From an uncultured Christensenellaceae bacterium (GTDB taxonomy: Bacteria > Bacillota > Clostridia > Christensenellales > Pumilibacteraceae), in contig CAJULK010000005.1 in assembly GCA_910587455.1 (NCBI GenBank), forward strand, positions 58,335-122,334: a stretch of DNA of 64,000 bases, in the 5' to 3' direction. Numbering within the stretch: the stretch's first letter is position 1; each line of letters starts with the position of its first letter. Under the pieces are notes generated by a model, which was given only the letters and a program-made list of their open reading frames with translations, made no database searches and had not been told where the DNA came from. The translations under genes were made by a program, and so were the position numbers. Below, piece by piece: positions 1 to 8,943 of the stretch.

Positions 1-731
1 AAAAATATTATTCCGTTGCATACGCAAGCGACTACGGTGTGAACGTTCAGAAATCCTATAAGGAGCTGAATTCCCGCGCATATCAAGAGCGGGATCAACA
101 GTCCCGAAAATACCTTTTTGCCCGAAAGTAATTTGAACGAAAGTCCCGCCGCGTCGCGGAATTTATAGCCGTACATAAACATTACCGGCGCCCAATACAG
201 CATGGGCGTTATCATAAGAACGTGCAATACGAACAGTACCGCTGCCATAAGCGATATTATCGTAAGAGTAACGCCTGCATTGAATCCCGCGGCGTCCGCT
301 ATCACCTGAACGAGCACGACGAGTCCGAACAGAACAAAACGCCACACAACCGAAACAACGCACATGACGATCACGCCTATCGTCATTGGAAATACCGAAT
401 TGTTTATCAACCGCCACGGCGAGCGCAACGACAGCTTGCCCGAACGGAAATGTCTGTCTATAGCCGACATCACGAGCGACGCCGCAACCACCTGCAAGCC
501 GCTCGTTATCACCATCGGCCACAGATACCGCCACGAATCGCCGAAAATAATTATAAAAATGCGGCTTATAGGCATGCGCGGATATGCGCCGAGGTCGTAA
601 CTCGCCACAAAAGAAACTTCCCAAAACGGCGTATACAAAAAGCACGACGCGATCGCGGGCACGAGCATGACGAGCATCGGCAGCCAACAGTTTTTTTTGA
701 GATATGAAAATGTCTGCGCGAGATATTTCAC
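1..731 (-). CDS. multi-pass membrane protein, 3' end outside the window
   Basis: The minus-strand frame opens at a GTG at 729-731 and runs off the left edge, giving at least 243 residues. It begins MKYLAQTFSYLKKNCW and contains five or six long hydrophobic stretches (about residues 17-37, 60-90, 113-147, 153-185 and 205-225) separated by short Arg/Lys-containing loops, so it is an integral membrane protein of unrecognised family. No ATG lies near the 5' end; the frame is closed by a TAA 42 nt upstream of the GTG, and the next in-frame ATGs (residues 19 and 22) would remove part of the first hydrophobic segment. A consensus promoter ends 6 nt before the GTG, so the message is probably leaderless. 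It follows ftsW on the same strand, 114 bp downstream, but its own promoter suggests it is not part of the cell-wall operon. Confidence 0.75.
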   Translation of the reverse strand, partial: MKYLAQTFSYLKKNCWLPMLVMLVPAIASCFLYTPFWEVSFVASYDLGAYPRMPISRIFIIIFGDSWRYLWPMVITSGLQVVAASLVMSAIDRHFRSGKLSLRSPWRLINNSVFPMTIGVIVMCVVSVVWRFVLFGLVVLVQVIADAAGFNAGVTLTIISLMAAVLFVLHVLMITPMLYWAPVMFMYGYKFRDAAGLSFKLLSGKKVFSGLLIPLLICAGIQLLIGFLNVHTVVACVCNGIIF

Positions 732-737
732 ATCCGT

Positions 738-766
738 ATTATACAGCGTTTGCGAAATAATTGCAA
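738..766 (-). promoter_or_regulatory. sigma-A-type promoter of the partial membrane protein gene
   Basis: On the minus strand a -35 box TTGCAA (761-766) and a -10 box TATAAT (738-743) are separated by exactly 17 bp. The predicted start of transcription falls at about 730-732, on the GTG start codon itself. Confidence 0.75.
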
Positions 767-845
767 CTGTTTATCGACCGCGGCGACAGCCCGACTTCGG
801 CTCAGTCGTTCCGCGTACGGCTAACTGTCTGCCGTTATGCGCCGT

Positions 846-2087
846 TTACGCACTGCCGCGCGCCGCTTTTGCCGGCACCGAAGTTTTGCTTCTGCGCCCG
901 CGCTTTTTTATTCCCGTTCTTACCGGCTTTACGAACATCAGTTCGCTGCTTTTATGACTGCGGCGTTTCACGCCGTTGAGCACACCGATCCCCGACATAA
1001 ATACTATAAGTCCCGAACTTCCGCTGCTTATAAACGGCAAAGGCAAGCCCGTCGGCGGGATACTGCCCGTCACGACCGCCACATTGACGAGCACTTGTAT
1101 GGCTATTATAGCGGCAATGCCCGAGCACAACAGCGACCCGAACCTGTCCGGCGCGCCGAGCGCTATTTTGAGCGCGCGGCGGATCATCACGATGTATCCC
1201 GTCATGACCAACAGACAGCCGAACAGTCCGAACTCCTCGCCTATGACGCTGAATATGAAGTCGCTTTCCGCAAACGGCAAGAACAGATACTTCTGCCGCG
1301 AATTGAACAGCCCCACGCCGAAAAATCCGCCCGCGCCCAAGCCGTAATACGACTGTATAAGCTGATACCCTTCTTCGAGCGGGCTTTGCCACGGATCTAT
1401 AAACGCCATGAGCCGTGCGAACCTGTACGGCTCGACAAGTATGAGAACTACCGCGGCGCATATGAGCGGAACGATTATCATAAGCAAATGCCGTATCTTG
1501 GCGCCGCCGAGAAAGAGCATGACTATCATTAGCGCCGCCATGCAAATAGTTACGGACATGTTCGGTTCGAGAATTATTAGACCGCAAATAACGGCGCCCA
1601 CCGCCACAACGGGAAGTATTCCGCGAAACGTCGTAATTTTGTCGTCGCGCGAACCTATATATGCGGCGGCAAATACTATAAAGCCGAACTTGGATATTTC
1701 GCTTGCCTGTATCGTAAAAAACGGCAGATTTATCCACCGCCGTGCGCCGTAGTTTGTTATGCCGACGCCGGGGATAAACACTATCGCGAGCAGAATGACC
1801 GATACGGCGAGTATGACGTACCGCAATTTGTACAGCACGTGATAGTCTATCCTCGACATGGCTATCATCGAGGCTGCGCCGAGCACCGCGCCGACGAGCT
1901 GTTTGTACACATAATAAAACTCGGTGCCGTATATGCGCTTGCCCGTATACGAACCCGCCGAATATACCATAAGGATGCCGAACCCGATGAGAAGCCCCGT
2001 CACGATAACGAGCGGTATGTCCGACTTACCTACAGTGCGCTTTTTGTCGAGCTTGTCGCCGCTCGAAATGTACCTGGATCTTTTCAT
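846..2087 (-). CDS. ftsW: SEDS-family peptidoglycan glycosyltransferase FtsW/SpoVE
   Basis: This is a 413-residue polytopic membrane protein of the SEDS family (FtsW, RodA, SpoVE), which polymerises lipid II into glycan strands together with a class B penicillin-binding protein. About ten hydrophobic segments follow a basic cytoplasmic N-terminus (MKRSRYISSGDKLDKKR). The family signature near the C-terminus is visible as a PPTGLPLPFISSGSSGL-type stretch. The start overlaps the murD stop by 4 nt (ATGA). Its place after murD in the same operon as a SpoVD-type PBP supports a division or sporulation role (FtsW or SpoVE) rather than RodA. The C-terminus is Lys/Arg rich. The family call is firm; which member it is rests on context. 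Confidence 0.93.
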   Translation of the reverse strand: MKRSRYISSGDKLDKKRTVGKSDIPLVIVTGLLIGFGILMVYSAGSYTGKRIYGTEFYYVYKQLVGAVLGAASMIAMSRIDYHVLYKLRYVILAVSVILLAIVFIPGVGITNYGARRWINLPFFTIQASEISKFGFIVFAAAYIGSRDDKITTFRGILPVVAVGAVICGLIILEPNMSVTICMAALMIVMLFLGGAKIRHLLMIIVPLICAAVVLILVEPYRFARLMAFIDPWQSPLEEGYQLIQSYYGLGAGGFFGVGLFNSRQKYLFLPFAESDFIFSVIGEEFGLFGCLLVMTGYIVMIRRALKIALGAPDRFGSLLCSGIAAIIAIQVLVNVAVVTGSIPPTGLPLPFISSGSSGLIVFMSGIGVLNGVKRRSHKSSELMFVKPVRTGIKKRGRRSKTSVPAKAARGSA

Positions 2088-3349
2088 TTCGATTCGAGTG
2101 CCTTTACTTCCGCACGGAATTTTTCGCCGCGCGCTTTATAGTCGGTAAATTCGTCGAACGACGCGCACGCCGGCGACAGCAACACCGTGTCCGCGGCAGA
2201 CTTTGCCGCCGCTTTTACTGCGTCCGAAAGCCCGTCCACTACCGTAACGCGTATACCACACTTGGATTTTGCCGCGCCGTCGCGTATAAGCTGCGCGCTT
2301 TCGCCCATAGCCACTACGCTTTCTATGCGCGATTCGTCGAGTGCGCAAAATAGCGTTTTATAGTCGAGCCCTTTGTCACGTCCGCCTACTATAAGACATA
2401 ACGAACCCGTCGTCGCCTCGACAGCGGCAAGACACGACGAAACATTCGTGCTTTTAGAATCGTCTATCCAACGCTTGCCGAGCGCACTCCCCGCGTTTTC
2501 CAGCCTGTGCGGCGAAAGCGTTGCCGAAGACAAAGCCATAAGTATGCGGTCGTTATCCGCACCCATGCATTTTGCCGCGGCAACGGCGCATAACGCGTTC
2601 TTTAAGTTGTGACGACCTTGCAGTCTGAGATAATCGACGGGACTTACGCGCTTGCCGTCGAACCAGAAATACCCGTCGCGTACGTACGCACCGCAGTTTG
2701 CCGCGCCGTCCGCCGAACACCTTATTATTTCGGCTTTTGTTCGGAGACTGCCGAGCGCGCCTATGGGCACGTCGTCGCCGATAACAAGAAACCCGCCCGC
2801 CATATTTGCGGCGATATTGCATTTGCATCTATAGTATTCTTCGGCGCTACCGTGCCAATCGAGATGATCTTCGGCTACGTTTACGATAACCGCGACGTCC
2901 GGCGTGACAACAGAATTATAAAGCTGAAAGCTCGAAAGTTCGCACACGAGCGCCGTACGTTCTTTGTCGGCGGCCGCCGTCACCGGATAGCCGATGTTGC
3001 CGCACGCCGTACCGCCGATCATATCGGCAATGAGCCGCGTCGTAGTCGTCTTGCCGTTGGTGCCCGTTACGCCTACCGATCTGCACTTTGCGAGCGAAAA
3101 ACCTATCTCTGCTTCGCCGAACGCTCTGATATTCCGCTCGGCGCAAAACTTATATACGTTGTGCGTCGGCTTAATGCCCGGGCTTACGACGGCGCCGTCG
3201 TACGGTCTGTCGGGCGGAGTGTCGAACAGTCCGCACCTGTCCGTATATATCTTGGCTTTGCCGCCGTTTTTCGCGATCGCGCGGTATGCCGCCCGCGCCG
3301 ATATCCCGTCGCCGTAAATGAAAAAACGCTTGCCTTCGAAAATCTTCAT
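2084..3349 (-). CDS. murD: UDP-N-acetylmuramoylalanine--D-glutamate ligase
   Basis: MurD adds D-glutamate to UDP-MurNAc-L-Ala in the cytoplasm, using ATP. The 421-residue protein has the Mur-ligase layout: an N-terminal nucleotide-sugar domain, the ATP loop GVTGTNGKTTTTR near residue 95, a central domain with the Mur signature AEDHLDWHG, and a C-terminal domain containing DDSKSTN and SPACASFDEF. Length is a little under the usual 440-450. It overlaps ftsW by 4 nt and starts 41 bp after mraY. No ribosome binding site precedes the ATG; instead the start codon sits in one arm of a small inverted repeat (3345-3364), which is unusual for a gene in the middle of an operon. Confidence 0.96.
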   Translation of the reverse strand: MKIFEGKRFFIYGDGISARAAYRAIAKNGGKAKIYTDRCGLFDTPPDRPYDGAVVSPGIKPTHNVYKFCAERNIRAFGEAEIGFSLAKCRSVGVTGTNGKTTTTRLIADMIGGTACGNIGYPVTAAADKERTALVCELSSFQLYNSVVTPDVAVIVNVAEDHLDWHGSAEEYYRCKCNIAANMAGGFLVIGDDVPIGALGSLRTKAEIIRCSADGAANCGAYVRDGYFWFDGKRVSPVDYLRLQGRHNLKNALCAVAAAKCMGADNDRILMALSSATLSPHRLENAGSALGKRWIDDSKSTNVSSCLAAVEATTGSLCLIVGGRDKGLDYKTLFCALDESRIESVVAMGESAQLIRDGAAKSKCGIRVTVVDGLSDAVKAAAKSAADTVLLSPACASFDEFTDYKARGEKFRAEVKALESK

Positions 3350-3364
3350 ACAATAATGTATGAA
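3345..3364 (-). promoter_or_regulatory. inverted repeat covering the murD start codon
   Basis: TTCATACA (3345-3352) and TGTATGAA (3357-3364) are perfect 8-bp arms around a 4-nt loop. In the murD mRNA the start codon ATG (3347-3349) lies in one arm. There is no AGGAGG-like site between the mraY stop and this hairpin. The role is unknown; it could limit initiation or hold the start for coupled translation. Confidence 0.45.
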
Positions 3365-3390
3365 TCTGTCGGCGAGTTTAGAATTTTACG

Positions 3391-4377
3391 TCAGTACAAA
3401 GTCAGCATCAACGCCACCGTGACTATGCCGCACACGAACGTCACAAGCGTGTATATTACCGCGATCTTCCCTTCGAACACGCCTTTTCGCTCGAAATGGT
3501 GGTGCAGCGGCGACATGAGAAACACTCGCTTCTTTGTTGTTTTGTATGCTATGACTTGTATTATTACCGACAGGCTCGTCACGATATACATCACGCCGAC
3601 AAGAAGCATGCTCAGCGACATTTTGTTAAGAACGGACACGCACGCCAAAAATCCGCCGAGCGCCATCGATCCCGTATCGCCCATAAAAATTCGTGCGGGG
3701 TGCGTATTGTAACATAAAAAGGCGCAAAGACCGCCGCACAGCGCCGCGCAAAGGATTATCATATTGAGCACGCCGTCGCCTGCGAGCACGCCCGCAAACA
3801 GCGCGATGCCCATTGCCGCGCAGCAGAATAACGAATTGGTCGCGGTAACGCTCGCGGCAAGCCCGTCAAGCCCGTCCGTCAGGTTTACCGAATTGGTAAA
3901 AGCGAGAAATATAAATATAAAGTATACAGGCGCAAAACGTCCGAGCTCGATCGGCACGGGAACGAACGGCGCGTACACTTCCGATCCGACGTCGGGAGAA
4001 TAGTATGCGTACACCGAAACTATAACGGCGATAAGCACTTGGAATACTATCTTCTGAACCGCAGAAAGTCCCTTGTTGTTCTTGTACCGCACTTTTATAA
4101 AGTCGTCGATAAACCCGATAAGCGCGTAACCGACCGTAACGGTAAGTATAACGTACGCGGATTTATCCGCATGACTAATATATGCGAGCGCAGTAAAAAG
4201 CGCGAGCACGACAGACACGCCGCCCATAGTCGGAGTGCCCTGCTTCTTTTTATGGTTATCCACATACGAAAGTATGGGTTGTCCGGCTTTGAGTTTTCTG
4301 ACGAGCTTTATGTTGAGCGGCAGTATGAGCATAGCCACTGCAAACGCCGTCAGAAATCCGCACAGTACCGCTATCAA
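3391..4377 (-). CDS. mraY: phospho-N-acetylmuramoyl-pentapeptide-transferase
   Basis: MraY transfers phospho-MurNAc-pentapeptide to undecaprenyl phosphate, making lipid I at the inner face of the membrane. The 328-residue sequence has about ten transmembrane stretches and the family motifs: GTPTMGG near residue 47, FIDDFIKV with the catalytic Asp pair near residue 90, NLTDGLDGLAA near residue 166, FMGDTGSMALGG, and MSPLHHHFE near the C-terminus. The start overlaps the murE stop by 4 nt (ATGA), so the two are translationally coupled. murF, which usually lies between murE and mraY in Bacillota, is missing here. Confidence 0.97.
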   Translation of the reverse strand: MIAVLCGFLTAFAVAMLILPLNIKLVRKLKAGQPILSYVDNHKKKQGTPTMGGVSVVLALFTALAYISHADKSAYVILTVTVGYALIGFIDDFIKVRYKNNKGLSAVQKIVFQVLIAVIVSVYAYYSPDVGSEVYAPFVPVPIELGRFAPVYFIFIFLAFTNSVNLTDGLDGLAASVTATNSLFCCAAMGIALFAGVLAGDGVLNMIILCAALCGGLCAFLCYNTHPARIFMGDTGSMALGGFLACVSVLNKMSLSMLLVGVMYIVTSLSVIIQVIAYKTTKKRVFLMSPLHHHFERKGVFEGKIAVIYTLVTFVCGIVTVALMLTLY

Positions 4378-5804
4378 ATCCCGTATTCCCCCGCTATTTC
4401 GAGAACGTACCGTTCGTCGTTATACGGCTGTTTTCTGCCCATTACGTCGTTGTAGCGCTCCGCGCCTTTGCCGGCTATAAGCACGATATCGTCCTTGTTT
4501 GCCATGGCAAGCGCCGCCCGTATAGCTTCCTTTCTGTCAACGATAGCCGTATAATTGGTGTTGCCAACCTCTTTAATGCCCTTTTCTATCTGCAGAATTA
4601 TATCGAGCGGCGGCTCGAACCGAGGATTGTCGCTCGTCACGAAACAATGATCGCTCAGCGTCGAAACGATCTTACCCATTATCGCGCGCTTAGTCGTGTC
4701 GCGGTTGCCGCCGCAGCCGAACACCGTTATTATTCGCGCGGGGGCAAACTCTCGGATAGCGCGCAAAATGTTGGCAATACCGTCGTCCGTATGCGCGAAG
4801 TCGATTATTACGCTGCACCGCGCCGTATTTATTATGTTGAACCTGCCGTCCACCTTTTTTACGTTGCGTATACCGTCTATTACGGCGGAAAGCGGAAAGC
4901 CGAGCGACGAAGCTATCGCCGCCGCGCACAGCGTGTTGTACATATTGAATCTGCCCGTCAGGCTGAACTTGACTTTGCCCACGTCGTCGAACATGTTTAT
5001 GACATAACTAAGCCCGTCGGCGCTCATCTCGAGATCTATGCCGAAAACGTCTGACGGGTTTTCCGCACCGTACGTAACGGTGTGAAGTGCCGTATCGCGC
5101 AAAATCTCCATACCGAGCTCGTCGTCTACGTTCACTACCGCGGCGCGCGCGTGCTCGGGCGTGAAAAACGATTTTTTAGCCGCAGCATAAGACTGCATGT
5201 CTCCGAAAAAATCGAGATGATCGCGCGAAAAATTGGTGAACGCCGCCGTTTCGAACATGATCCCGTCCGTCTTTTTGAGCGCGAGCGCGTGCGCGGACAC
5301 TTCCATGACTACATATTCCACTCCCGCGTCCGCCATTGCTTTGAATGTTTCGTGAAGCTCTATCGGGTCGGGTGTGGTAAGCCCCGCTTCGTTCTTAAAG
5401 TCTGCATACTCGACGGCGTTGGTGCCTATTAGTCCGCACTTTTTGCCTGAGGCTTCTATTATGCTCTTAACGATGTATGTCGTTGTGGTTTTGCCGTTCG
5501 TCCCCGTTATTCCGACTATGCGCAATTTCTTGGACGGATAGCCGTAAAACGCCGCCGCCGCAAGACTCAGTGCGCGGCGCGTATCGTCTACTTCTATCTG
5601 CACACAGTCGAGCGCAAGCCGCCGTTCTACCACGATAGCCGCCGCTCCGCGCGCGAGCGCGTCCGCCGCAAACGTATGACCGTCGTTGACTTTGCCGACA
5701 AGACAGAAAAACAGATATCCCTCTTTTACCTTCGAACTGTCCAGCGCAAGCCCGCTTATTTCCACATCGCTTTCCGCAGTAGGAATTATCTCGTTAAGTC
5801 GCAT
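4374..5804 (-). CDS. murE: UDP-N-acetylmuramoyl-tripeptide synthetase (meso-DAP type)
   Basis: MurE adds the third stem-peptide amino acid to UDP-MurNAc-L-Ala-D-Glu. The 476-residue protein shows the N-terminal signature (SGLALDSSKVKEGYLFF), the ATP loop GITGTNGKTTTTY near residue 108, FTNFSRDHLDFFG, and the specificity motif SDNPRFE. In characterised MurE enzymes DNPR goes with meso-diaminopimelate rather than lysine, so the wall is predicted to contain DAP. The start has a good ribosome binding site (AAGGAG about 8 nt upstream). A TATAAT at 5830-5835 with only a weak -35 could restart transcription here after the 360-bp gap that follows spoVD. Confidence 0.95.
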   Translation of the reverse strand: MRLNEIIPTAESDVEISGLALDSSKVKEGYLFFCLVGKVNDGHTFAADALARGAAAIVVERRLALDCVQIEVDDTRRALSLAAAAFYGYPSKKLRIVGITGTNGKTTTTYIVKSIIEASGKKCGLIGTNAVEYADFKNEAGLTTPDPIELHETFKAMADAGVEYVVMEVSAHALALKKTDGIMFETAAFTNFSRDHLDFFGDMQSYAAAKKSFFTPEHARAAVVNVDDELGMEILRDTALHTVTYGAENPSDVFGIDLEMSADGLSYVINMFDDVGKVKFSLTGRFNMYNTLCAAAIASSLGFPLSAVIDGIRNVKKVDGRFNIINTARCSVIIDFAHTDDGIANILRAIREFAPARIITVFGCGGNRDTTKRAIMGKIVSTLSDHCFVTSDNPRFEPPLDIILQIEKGIKEVGNTNYTAIVDRKEAIRAALAMANKDDIVLIAGKGAERYNDVMGRKQPYNDERYVLEIAGEYGI

Positions 5805-5919
5805 ACACCGCTCTCCTTTCGCTGTCTGTATTATATGTATATTTTAGCCCGTAAATTGCCATGCCGCGGCGATTTTGCAAATTGTCTTATTTTTCGCAAT
5901 AGAGAAACGCGATACAATG

Positions 5920-6090
5920 TGTCATTCCGAGCGCAGTGGGCAATCCGCACCGATCTGTCATTCTGCAATCCGCTCCGATCTGTCATTCTGAGCGAAGCGA
6001 AGAATCTCTTGTGAAACAATGGTTGCGCTTCGCGATATTACGGTTGAGATTCTTCACTGCACTCGCTGCGCTCGCTTGTTCAGAATGACA
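5920..6090. repeat. dispersed palindromic repeat between spoVD and murE
   Basis: This part of the 5805-6168 gap has no gene. It contains three TGTCATTC starts (5920, 5957, 5978 approximately), one continuing as TGTCATTCTGAGCGAAGCG then AAGAATCTC, and an inverted counterpart at about 6050-6090 (GATTCTTCAC to TTCAGAATGACA). The same unit is found in several copies at the right end of the window (63594-64000). It has the look of a REP- or MITE-like non-coding element inserted inside the cell-wall operon. Confidence 0.75.
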
Positions 6091-6168
6091 GAGAGTAGTG
6101 TTTGTGCGCTTGCTCGTTCGGAATAAGCATGCATCTTGCTTCGCAGGACACAAAGAATAGCGCGAATA

Positions 6169-8061
6169 TCAAGCGCTCGAACGTATAAGCACCGTGTCGC
6201 CGACCTTGATCTTGGCAGAAGGAACGGGCGTTTGCGAAACGACGTTTCCGCCTTCGCCTACGAGTTCGACGTGCAAACCCGATTTTTCGAGTACGGCTAC
6301 CGCATTTTCTATGCTCTCGTCTATTACGTCGGGCATAAACGTATATTCGGTGTCCGGCGGCAGAGTGGGAGCTATCCCCGCATAATCGAAAATCTTTTCG
6401 AAAACCTCGCCCGCATACGGTGCTGCGACAAGACTGCCGTAATACATATACCCCTGCGGCTCGTCTACAATCATGAGTACGGCGTACTTGGGATCGTTTG
6501 CCGGCGCAAAACCTATAAACGACGAAACATACTTGCCCTGCGCTATCCCGCCGTTCATGTATTTTTGCGCCGTGCCCGTTTTGCCGCCTATCGCGTAACC
6601 CGCGACGCCCGCTTTGCTTCCGCCGCCGTTTGCCACTACGCCCACGAGATACTCGCGCATCTTTGCGGAAGTGGCAGCGCTCACCGTTCGTCTGACCTCT
6701 ACGGGCAAGCGCGTAGCCACGTTTTTGCCGTCGTAAGAATCGACGGACGAAACCAAATACGGTTCGTACAGTATCCCGCCGTTTACGACAGAGCACACGC
6801 CCGTAATAAGCTGCAGCGGCGTGACCGCAACCGCCTGACCGAACCCGATGCGCGCAAGATCGACCGTCTTTACGTCCGACTCGCGCATGAGTATGCCGCT
6901 GCTCTCGCCCGCAAAATCGACGCCCGTCTTTTGCCCCAGCCCGAAACCGCGCAGCGCCGAATAAAACCGCTCCGTACCCAACCTGAGCGCAAGATCCATA
7001 AACACGCAGTTGCAAGAGTTTTTTACCCCGTCCGCAAGGTGCTGACTGCCGTGACCTATCGACCGCCAGCATCTGATACGCTGCCCGTCTACCGTACGCG
7101 AGCCCGCGCAAAAGAACGAATCGGAATCGGAAACGACGCCCGCTTCGAGCGCGGCGGCGGTAGTGAATATCTTAAACGTCGAACCGGGCTCGTACATATC
7201 GACTATCATCGTATTTCTCGACAGCTCGTTCAGAAGATCGAGATCGTCGCGCGGCGGCTCGTTAAGGTCGAATGCGGGAGACTTGGACATCGCGACTATT
7301 CCGCCCGTATTCACGTCCATTACCACCATCGACGCCGACTTTGCCGAAAACTCGGTTTGCGCGGCTAGCACGGCGCTGTCCGCAAACCCCTGAATATTGC
7401 CGTCGATAGACAGAGTAACGTTACAGCCCGGGATACCGGGCACATAGCGCGTCACGCTCGACGGCAGCTCTCGCCCCGCGATATCCGTCGAAGTATAAGC
7501 AAATCCGTCTACGCCCGTAAGATATTTGTCGTAATAGCTTTCGAGTCCCGACTGCCCTACGTTGTCTATGCTCGTAAAGCCGAGGATCTGCGACAGGGAC
7601 GCGCCGTACGGATAGTTTCGCTGAGTGTCGAGCGTATAATACAGCCCCTTAATGTCTTTTTTGCGCAGTGCATACGCCGTTTCCGCGTCGATCTTGCGCT
7701 TGACGGTAGATTCGCCGACGGGCGCGGACAGCTTTTCGAGCACCGTCTCGTATTTCATACCGAGCGCGGGCGCAAGCTCTCGGGCAACGCCTTCCTTATC
7801 TTTAATGGCGTTAGGACGGGCGTAAAGCGTAAAGACGTCCTTGCTGTCGGCAAGCACGTTCCCGTTGGTATCGAGTATCTTGCCGCGCGCGGCCTTCAGC
7901 GGCAGATCGCGGTACCATTGTTCCGACGCTTTGACGCGAAGCTCCGCGCCGTCGATTATCTGTATGTAAAACAACCGCCCGAATAGCGCGATAAACACGA
8001 CTACGAGCGCAATAAACGCTATGAGTACCCTCTTTCGCAAAAGCGTCGCCGCGGCTTTCAT
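6169..8061 (-). CDS. spoVD: class B penicillin-binding protein with PASTA domain (SpoVD/FtsI type)
   Basis: This transpeptidase cross-links septal or cortex peptidoglycan. The chosen ATG (MKAAATLLRKR, 630 residues) has AGAGG 8 nt upstream. Domains in order: a single N-terminal transmembrane helix (about 12-32), a PBP dimer domain, and a transpeptidase domain with EPGSTFK (catalytic Ser near residue 295), the SxN motif as SCN, and GGKTGTAQ. A single C-terminal PASTA domain follows (about 565-630, beginning MPDVIDESIENAVAVLEKSG). One terminal PASTA domain and a length near 640 resemble B. subtilis SpoVD more than PbpB. It lies after the FtsL-like gene, and a dispersed repeat separates it from murE. 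Confidence 0.93.
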   Translation of the reverse strand: MKAAATLLRKRVLIAFIALVVVFIALFGRLFYIQIIDGAELRVKASEQWYRDLPLKAARGKILDTNGNVLADSKDVFTLYARPNAIKDKEGVARELAPALGMKYETVLEKLSAPVGESTVKRKIDAETAYALRKKDIKGLYYTLDTQRNYPYGASLSQILGFTSIDNVGQSGLESYYDKYLTGVDGFAYTSTDIAGRELPSSVTRYVPGIPGCNVTLSIDGNIQGFADSAVLAAQTEFSAKSASMVVMDVNTGGIVAMSKSPAFDLNEPPRDDLDLLNELSRNTMIVDMYEPGSTFKIFTTAAALEAGVVSDSDSFFCAGSRTVDGQRIRCWRSIGHGSQHLADGVKNSCNCVFMDLALRLGTERFYSALRGFGLGQKTGVDFAGESSGILMRESDVKTVDLARIGFGQAVAVTPLQLITGVCSVVNGGILYEPYLVSSVDSYDGKNVATRLPVEVRRTVSAATSAKMREYLVGVVANGGGSKAGVAGYAIGGKTGTAQKYMNGGIAQGKYVSSFIGFAPANDPKYAVLMIVDEPQGYMYYGSLVAAPYAGEVFEKIFDYAGIAPTLPPDTEYTFMPDVIDESIENAVAVLEKSGLHVELVGEGGNVVSQTPVPSAKIKVGDTVLIRSSA

Positions 8062-8183
8062 AATATACACCTCTCGGAATATGTATATGCCGAAAGCGCG
8101 CCGTTTATATGCGTTCGATCTTCAATATAAAAACGCCCGAGCTACTCTTTGCACGGGACGTTTCGTTTCGTATGGATAGATAG

Positions 8184-8930
8184 TTACATCAACAGCTGCG
8201 ACAGCTTGTCGCAGAACTTATCGAATCCGTTGGTATGCGGAAGCGGCTTTTCGCGGTTTACCTTATCCGCTCTGTTCGCCGTATACTGAGCGTCGCCAGC
8301 CTCGACCATACCGTTTTCGGCGGCGCTGTTTCGAATGTTTTCCTCGTTCGTAAGCTCTGCTAAGCGCGCCTGCTGTTCGGCTATGACCGACTGCTTATAC
8401 GCTATGCTCTCCGAAAGCGCAGCGGTTTCAGCCTGCGCGCCCGATATCGACACGCCCGTCGCAATGACCGCGATCGCAAGCACGAGAGCAACCGCTACGT
8501 ACACGACCAACAGCACTTTGGTTTTGGGATCGAGCGCTCTGCGGTCGCTGCGTTCGGGCGCAGTCGTTTTTTCAGTATTTACCGATTTTTTTGCGTACGC
8601 CTGCGTTTTGAGCGACGGCATTATGTCTTCCTTGTCGCGCGGTTGTTTTTGCTTTGCTTCGCGCTTGGGAAGTTCCGTCTCGGGCGCCGCCGTCGGCGCT
8701 TGGGCATACGAGGAGTATATGCGGTCTCCGCTTTGCTGCGGAGCATGCGATTCGCGTTGCACATCGGGAATTACTATATTCGTCTTGGGCAGTTCCGTGC
8801 TGTATACGGAAGAAGGCTGTGCGGCATGACGCGTCGGCACGGCGTCGTCAATGACGAGCCGCGCGCTTTCCGTACCGTAACCGCCGAAGCGGTCGCGTTC
8901 TGTCTGATATTTACGTTTGCTTGTGACCAT
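8184..8930 (-). CDS. FtsL/DivIC-like division protein
   Basis: This is a 248-residue bitopic protein. The start MVTSKRKYQTERD is set by AAGGTG 7-8 nt upstream. A long polar N-terminal region (about 1-135, rich in Gln, Pro, Thr and Lys) precedes one transmembrane helix (about 142-164, LLVVYVAVALVLAIAVIA). A short extracytoplasmic coiled coil follows, with heptad-like ETAALSESIAYKQSVIAEQQ. That topology and the position between rsmH and the PBP gene fit FtsL, which binds DivIC and FtsQ/DivIB at the septum. Sequence conservation in this family is too low for a confident symbol, and the cytoplasmic tail is much longer than in B. subtilis FtsL (117 residues). Confidence 0.7.
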   Translation of the reverse strand: MVTSKRKYQTERDRFGGYGTESARLVIDDAVPTRHAAQPSSVYSTELPKTNIVIPDVQRESHAPQQSGDRIYSSYAQAPTAAPETELPKREAKQKQPRDKEDIMPSLKTQAYAKKSVNTEKTTAPERSDRRALDPKTKVLLVVYVAVALVLAIAVIATGVSISGAQAETAALSESIAYKQSVIAEQQARLAELTNEENIRNSAAENGMVEAGDAQYTANRADKVNREKPLPHTNGFDKFCDKLSQLLM

Positions 8931-8943
8931 ATCGTTCACCTTC

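Noticed and set aside
222..707. Long plus-strand open frames over the first gene
   Set aside because: They are antisense frames of the membrane protein; their translations are Arg/His-rich without domain pattern, while the minus strand gives clean transmembrane segments.
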